From NCBI GenBank assembly GCA_032127265.1, contig JAQAZP010000330.1:1-61612 (forward strand): 61,612 bases of DNA, in the 5' to 3' direction. Within the stretch, counting starts at the first letter, position 1; each line of letters starts with the position of its first letter. Source of the stretch: JAQAZP01 sp032127265 (GTDB lineage: Bacteria > Acidobacteriota > JAQAZP01). Shown here piece after piece: positions 58,948 through 61,612 of the stretch. The position numbers and the translations under genes were made by a program. The notes below the pieces were generated by a model. That model worked only from the letters and a program-made list of their open reading frames with translations. It was not told the origin of the DNA and ran no database searches.

Positions 58948-60638
58948 ACAGCCATACCTCCGCTCTGCCGACCTTTCGATTGGACGGTCTGCGCTACTCC
59001 CCGGCCGATGACCCGGGCAGCGAAGCGGGCCTGCGCGAGGCGCTGTGCCGCATGGCCGGCGCCGAAGCCGAACAGGTGGGGGCGCTGCGCATTATCCGCC
59101 GCAGCCTCGACGCCCGCCGCAAGAACCGCCAGGTGCTTCTCTACACCCTGCTGGTTGAGCTGGGAGACCGTGCCCGGGAGGCCCTGGAAAAAGCCTTGAC
59201 CGCCACAGGCCTCCCGCTGCCGGTGCCGACTGACGAGGGGATGGAAGAGCCGCCCCTGCTGTTCGCCGGCAAAGGCGCCCCGGCTATCCATCCGCCGGAG
59301 CCGGAAACCGTTGCGGTGGTGGGGAGCGGGCCGGCCGGTCTGTTCGCCGCCCTGCGGCTGGCTGCCGCCGGTATCCCGGTGACCGTATTCGAGCGGGGTG
59401 ACGCGGTGGAGGACCGGGTGGCCATGGTGAACCGTTTTCGCCGTGGAGCGGAACTGGACCCGGAGAGCAACATCCAGTTTGGCGAGGGGGGAGCGGGGAC
59501 TTTTTCCGACGGCAAACTCTACAGCGGAACCAGCGACAGCCGCCGGCGGCAGGTGCTGCGGGCCATGGTCGAGTTCGGAGCGCCGGCGGACATCCTGTAT
59601 GAGGCCCGGCCCCACGTGGGCAGTGACCGGTTGCGCGGTGTGTTACTCGAGTTTCGCCGGCGTCTGCAGGACCTGGGCAGCGACGTCCGCTTCCGCACCC
59701 GGGTCACCGGCCTCTGCTTCGACCCGCAGGTTCGGTCCGCCGGGGAACAGCGGCAACTGGCCGGCCTGGAACTGGAGAACGGGGAGCTGTTCCCCTGCCG
59801 GCGGGCGGTGCTGGCCATCGGGCACAGTGCCCGGGACAGCTTTCGCATGCTGTGCGGTGCGGATCTCGAGGTGCGGTTCAAATCCTTTGCCGCCGGCTTT
59901 CGCGTGGAACACCCCCAGGAACTGATCGACACCATCCAGTACGGTTCGGCGGGACGGGTGGCCGGGCTGCCGCCGGCCGAATACCGGGTGGCGGTAAAGA
60001 CCGGGGCCGGCCGGGGCGTATACAGCTTCTGCATGTGTCCCGGCGGGGAAGTGGTGGCTGCCGCTTCCGCTGCCGGGCAGTCGGTGACCAACGGGATGAG
60101 CCTGCGGGCCCGGGCCGGGAAATGGTCCAACAGCGGCATCGTCACCGGTATCGACAGCGGCGCTGTTGGCTGTCCGGAGGGGAACGACCCCCTGGCCGGC
60201 CTCAAGTGGCAGGAGGCCATGGAGCGCACGGCCTGGCAATTGGGCGGTGGCGCAGGATTGGCCCCGGCCCAGCGGGTCACCTCGTTTCTCGAGGCCCGGC
60301 TGGACGGCAATCTGCCGGAGACCAGCTATCGACCCGGGCTGCAGCCCGCCCGCCTGGACCGCTGCTACGCAGACGAGATCACCGCCGCCCTGCGCGAGGG
60401 CCTCCGGCTCATCGACCGGCGGATGCGCGGGTTCGTTACCAGCGAGGCCCTGCTCATTGGCGTGGAAACACGCACTTCCTCCCCTTTGCGGTTCGAGCGC
60501 GACGAGCGGGGCCGGGTCGTGGGCATCGACGGCCTCTACCCGGCGGGGGAGGGCGCGGGGTACGCCGGCGGGATCATCAGCTCGGCGGTGGACGGTTTGA
60601 AGATTGCGGAGAACATCCTGTTGTCACTTGATTCTTGA
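58944..60638 (+). CDS. FAD-dependent dehydrogenase-like flavoprotein (COG2509 type)
   Basis: 564 residues. The N-terminal 100 residues form the helical/ferredoxin-like lead typical of this group (RIIRRSLDARRKNRQVLLY). The FAD dinucleotide motif is VAVVGSGPAGLFAALRLAAAG at residues about 122-142, followed by FGEGGAGTFSDGKLYSG, the group's diagnostic stretch. FRVEHPQELIDTIQYG and CMCPGGEVVAAAS follow. A C-terminal GEGAGYAGGIISSAVDGLKIAENIL binds FAD again (about residues 533-557). The biochemical role of the family is not established. It may have evolved with the adjacent hydrolase, since translation is coupled. Confidence 0.85.
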   Translation: MNSHTSALPTFRLDGLRYSPADDPGSEAGLREALCRMAGAEAEQVGALRIIRRSLDARRKNRQVLLYTLLVELGDRAREALEKALTATGLPLPVPTDEGMEEPPLLFAGKGAPAIHPPEPETVAVVGSGPAGLFAALRLAAAGIPVTVFERGDAVEDRVAMVNRFRRGAELDPESNIQFGEGGAGTFSDGKLYSGTSDSRRRQVLRAMVEFGAPADILYEARPHVGSDRLRGVLLEFRRRLQDLGSDVRFRTRVTGLCFDPQVRSAGEQRQLAGLELENGELFPCRRAVLAIGHSARDSFRMLCGADLEVRFKSFAAGFRVEHPQELIDTIQYGSAGRVAGLPPAEYRVAVKTGAGRGVYSFCMCPGGEVVAAASAAGQSVTNGMSLRARAGKWSNSGIVTGIDSGAVGCPEGNDPLAGLKWQEAMERTAWQLGGGAGLAPAQRVTSFLEARLDGNLPETSYRPGLQPARLDRCYADEITAALREGLRLIDRRMRGFVTSEALLIGVETRTSSPLRFERDERGRVVGIDGLYPAGEGAGYAGGIISSAVDGLKIAENILLSLDS

Positions 60639-60994
60639 TGCATGTCATCCGGGCCCGTCTCCCCCGCTCCCGCCCCTGCGGGCCTAGATGTCGCGGGAGG
60701 GGACCGGTCAGGCCAGCCTGCTCGCTCAAATTCCGTCACGTCATCACTTCTAATGCATGAAGAAAATTCCACGATCGCATTCTCCCGAATTTGGGTTGGT
60801 TTTGCTGAATCTCCACCCCCCCCCATCCCCCCCCGCTACATCCCGCCCCGCGTCCGCGGGGCGGGAGCGGGGAGGATGGGTCGGGATGACTTCTGGCACA
60901 CGCGCATGAAAAAGGCCCTCCCCAGCGGGAGGGCCTTATCGTTGCCGAAGCCCCGCTCCCCCGGAAGTCCGGGGAAGCGAGGCGGGGTATCAGG
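60639..60994. other. Convergent intergenic region
   Basis: 356 bp without a gene. It holds a C9-AT-C8 tract (60816-60834), a GC-rich hairpin CCGCCCCGCG/CGCGGGGCGG-like near 60850-60865, and the terminator of the leftward receptor gene. The rightward flavoprotein gene shows no clear terminator of its own. Confidence 0.55.
60912..60937 (-). terminator. Rho-independent terminator of the TonB-receptor gene
   Basis: An 11-bp perfect stem AAGGCCCTCCC/GGGAGGGCCTT with a 4-nt loop, followed on the minus strand by a T run (GGCCTTTTTC). It lies about 58 nt past the receptor stop. Confidence 0.85.
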
Positions 60995-61612
60995 TTAGAA
61001 GGTGAACCGCAGGCCGAAGCGCCAGGAGCGCGGGGTCTGGCGATACTTCGGCCGACCGAAGGGGTTGCCGCCGGTGGCATCGGGATCGTCCCATTCCCAG
61101 ACGGTGATCACTTCGTCGCCGCCGAGCAGGTTCAGCACGTCCACGAACGCACCCACTGCGTACCGGTCGCCAAAGGGGAAGGCTTTCTCCAGGTGGAGGT
61201 CGAACCAGTAGGCGGACGGCAGGGTGTAGGTGCCGCGGCCTTCGGGGAAGGCCATGTAGTCGTTGTACCCGCCGCCGACATAACCCCTTCTGGAGTAGGC
61301 CTGACCGGAGCTGTACTCGAAGGCCAGGCCCACATCAACGTCCCACGGTGCACGGTAGAGGCCGTTGAGTTTCACGTGGTGGCGGATGTCGTCGGGCAGG
61401 TAGCCATACCAGCCGGCATCGTTGTAGATGTTGCCCAGGCCATAACAGGTGTCGTCCGGGGGCGCGTTGGGATCGGCATCGAGGAACACACCGATGGTGT
61501 CCGAGCTGCCGCCGCTGTCACCCCACTCGCCCTGGCCGGGGTTGGTGCCCCGGGACTGGGACCAGGTGTAGGAGCCGAAGACCATGAAGTTGTTCGACAT
61601 GGCCTTGTGGTA
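60995..61612 (-). CDS. TonB-dependent receptor-like outer-membrane protein (C-terminal part)
   Basis: The last 200 or so residues of an outer-membrane beta-barrel; the frame continues past the window edge, so the N-terminus and plug are missing. Alternating aromatic/hydrophilic strands (FMVFGSYTWSQSRG, HHVKLNGLYRAPWDVDVGLAFEY, YWFDLHLEKAFPFG, YAVGAFVDVLNLLG) end in a final strand SWRFGLRFTF with C-terminal Phe, the BamA recognition signal. DIRHHVKLNG is common in the TonB-receptor/CarboxypepD_reg-type proteins. The substrate cannot be told from this piece. Confidence 0.85.
   Translation of the reverse strand, partial: YHKAMSNNFMVFGSYTWSQSRGTNPGQGEWGDSGGSSDTIGVFLDADPNAPPDDTCYGLGNIYNDAGWYGYLPDDIRHHVKLNGLYRAPWDVDVGLAFEYSSGQAYSRRGYVGGGYNDYMAFPEGRGTYTLPSAYWFDLHLEKAFPFGDRYAVGAFVDVLNLLGGDEVITVWEWDDPDATGGNPFGRPKYRQTPRSWRFGLRFTF

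Noticed and set aside
60816..60834. C9-AT-C8 tract as a phase-variation or quadruplex signal
   Set aside because: It is in a convergent intergenic gap beyond the terminator of the receptor gene, so it cannot switch a reading frame. Its main relevance is as a sequencing-error risk.

Overview
The window is a GC-rich (roughly two-thirds G+C), densely coded stretch from a Gram-negative (diderm) bacterium. The evidence for a diderm is a TonB-dependent receptor C-terminus, many lipoprotein signals, a MacAB-like efflux set with a periplasmic adaptor, and an RpoH-type sigma factor. Start codons mix ATG, GTG and TTG, and gene pairs often overlap by ATGA, GTGA or TTGA. The content (GAK-type ATP-grasp/kinase genes, hybrid histidine kinases, RpoH, palindromic repeats) would fit a deltaproteobacterial (Desulfobacterota/Desulfuromonadia-like) or similar environmental lineage. 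There is no rRNA or other phylogenetic marker in the window, so the phylum is not fixed. No tRNA, rRNA, CRISPR array, prophage or intact transposase was seen.

Layout. 0.4-2.8 kb: a small Cys-rich protein, then a WecA/MraY-like sugar-phosphate transferase coupled to a cyclic-nucleotide-binding/FHA protein. 2.9-10.7 kb: a near-consensus promoter followed by seven co-directional genes: PhoU-APH fusion, GAK-type ATP-grasp, HprK-related kinase B, SH3b protein, FHA-TM-PEGA protein, NHL lipoprotein and HEAT lipoprotein. 10.7-16 kb, minus strand: a beta-propeller/SpoIIE phosphatase and a PAS hybrid histidine kinase. 16-25 kb: DNA polymerase IV, two toxin-antitoxin pairs, a DUF72 protein, a second hybrid kinase, a decayed gatA remnant, a murein amidase and a GT2. 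25-33.7 kb: a polysaccharide deacetylase, then a small type II PKS/FAS-like cluster (malonyltransferase, ACP, dehydratase, ketosynthase, degenerate ketosynthase/chain-length-factor-like partner, thioesterase, methyltransferase) followed by two glycosyltransferases. 33.7-43 kb: Dpp-type binding protein and permeases, a MurG-like glycosyltransferase and a MacAB-like efflux set. 43-50 kb: a large BNR/FG-GAP surface protein and an iron-siderophore/B12-type ABC importer. 50-61.6 kb: isochorismatase-type hydrolase, RpoH, NDP-sugar epimerase, glycosyltransferase, lipoproteins, an unknown promoter-driven gene, a nitrilase-family hydrolase, a COG2509-type flavoprotein and a partial TonB receptor.

Two blocks stand out as possible undescribed systems. 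The first (2.9-10.7 kb, possibly with its neighbours) combines cytoplasmic phospho-transfer and ATP-grasp enzymes with an FHA-transmembrane-PEGA protein and three exported proteins. A second FHA protein and a PP2C-type phosphatase flank it, so reader, writer and eraser domains lie together. The second (25.9-33.7 kb) is a ketosynthase pair in which one member has lost its catalytic Cys and its first catalytic His, embedded with an ACP, tailoring enzymes and glycosyltransferases. Four kinds of palindromic or inverted repeat are scattered between operons. Several overlap the start or stop codons of neighbouring genes, and one abuts a broken gene.
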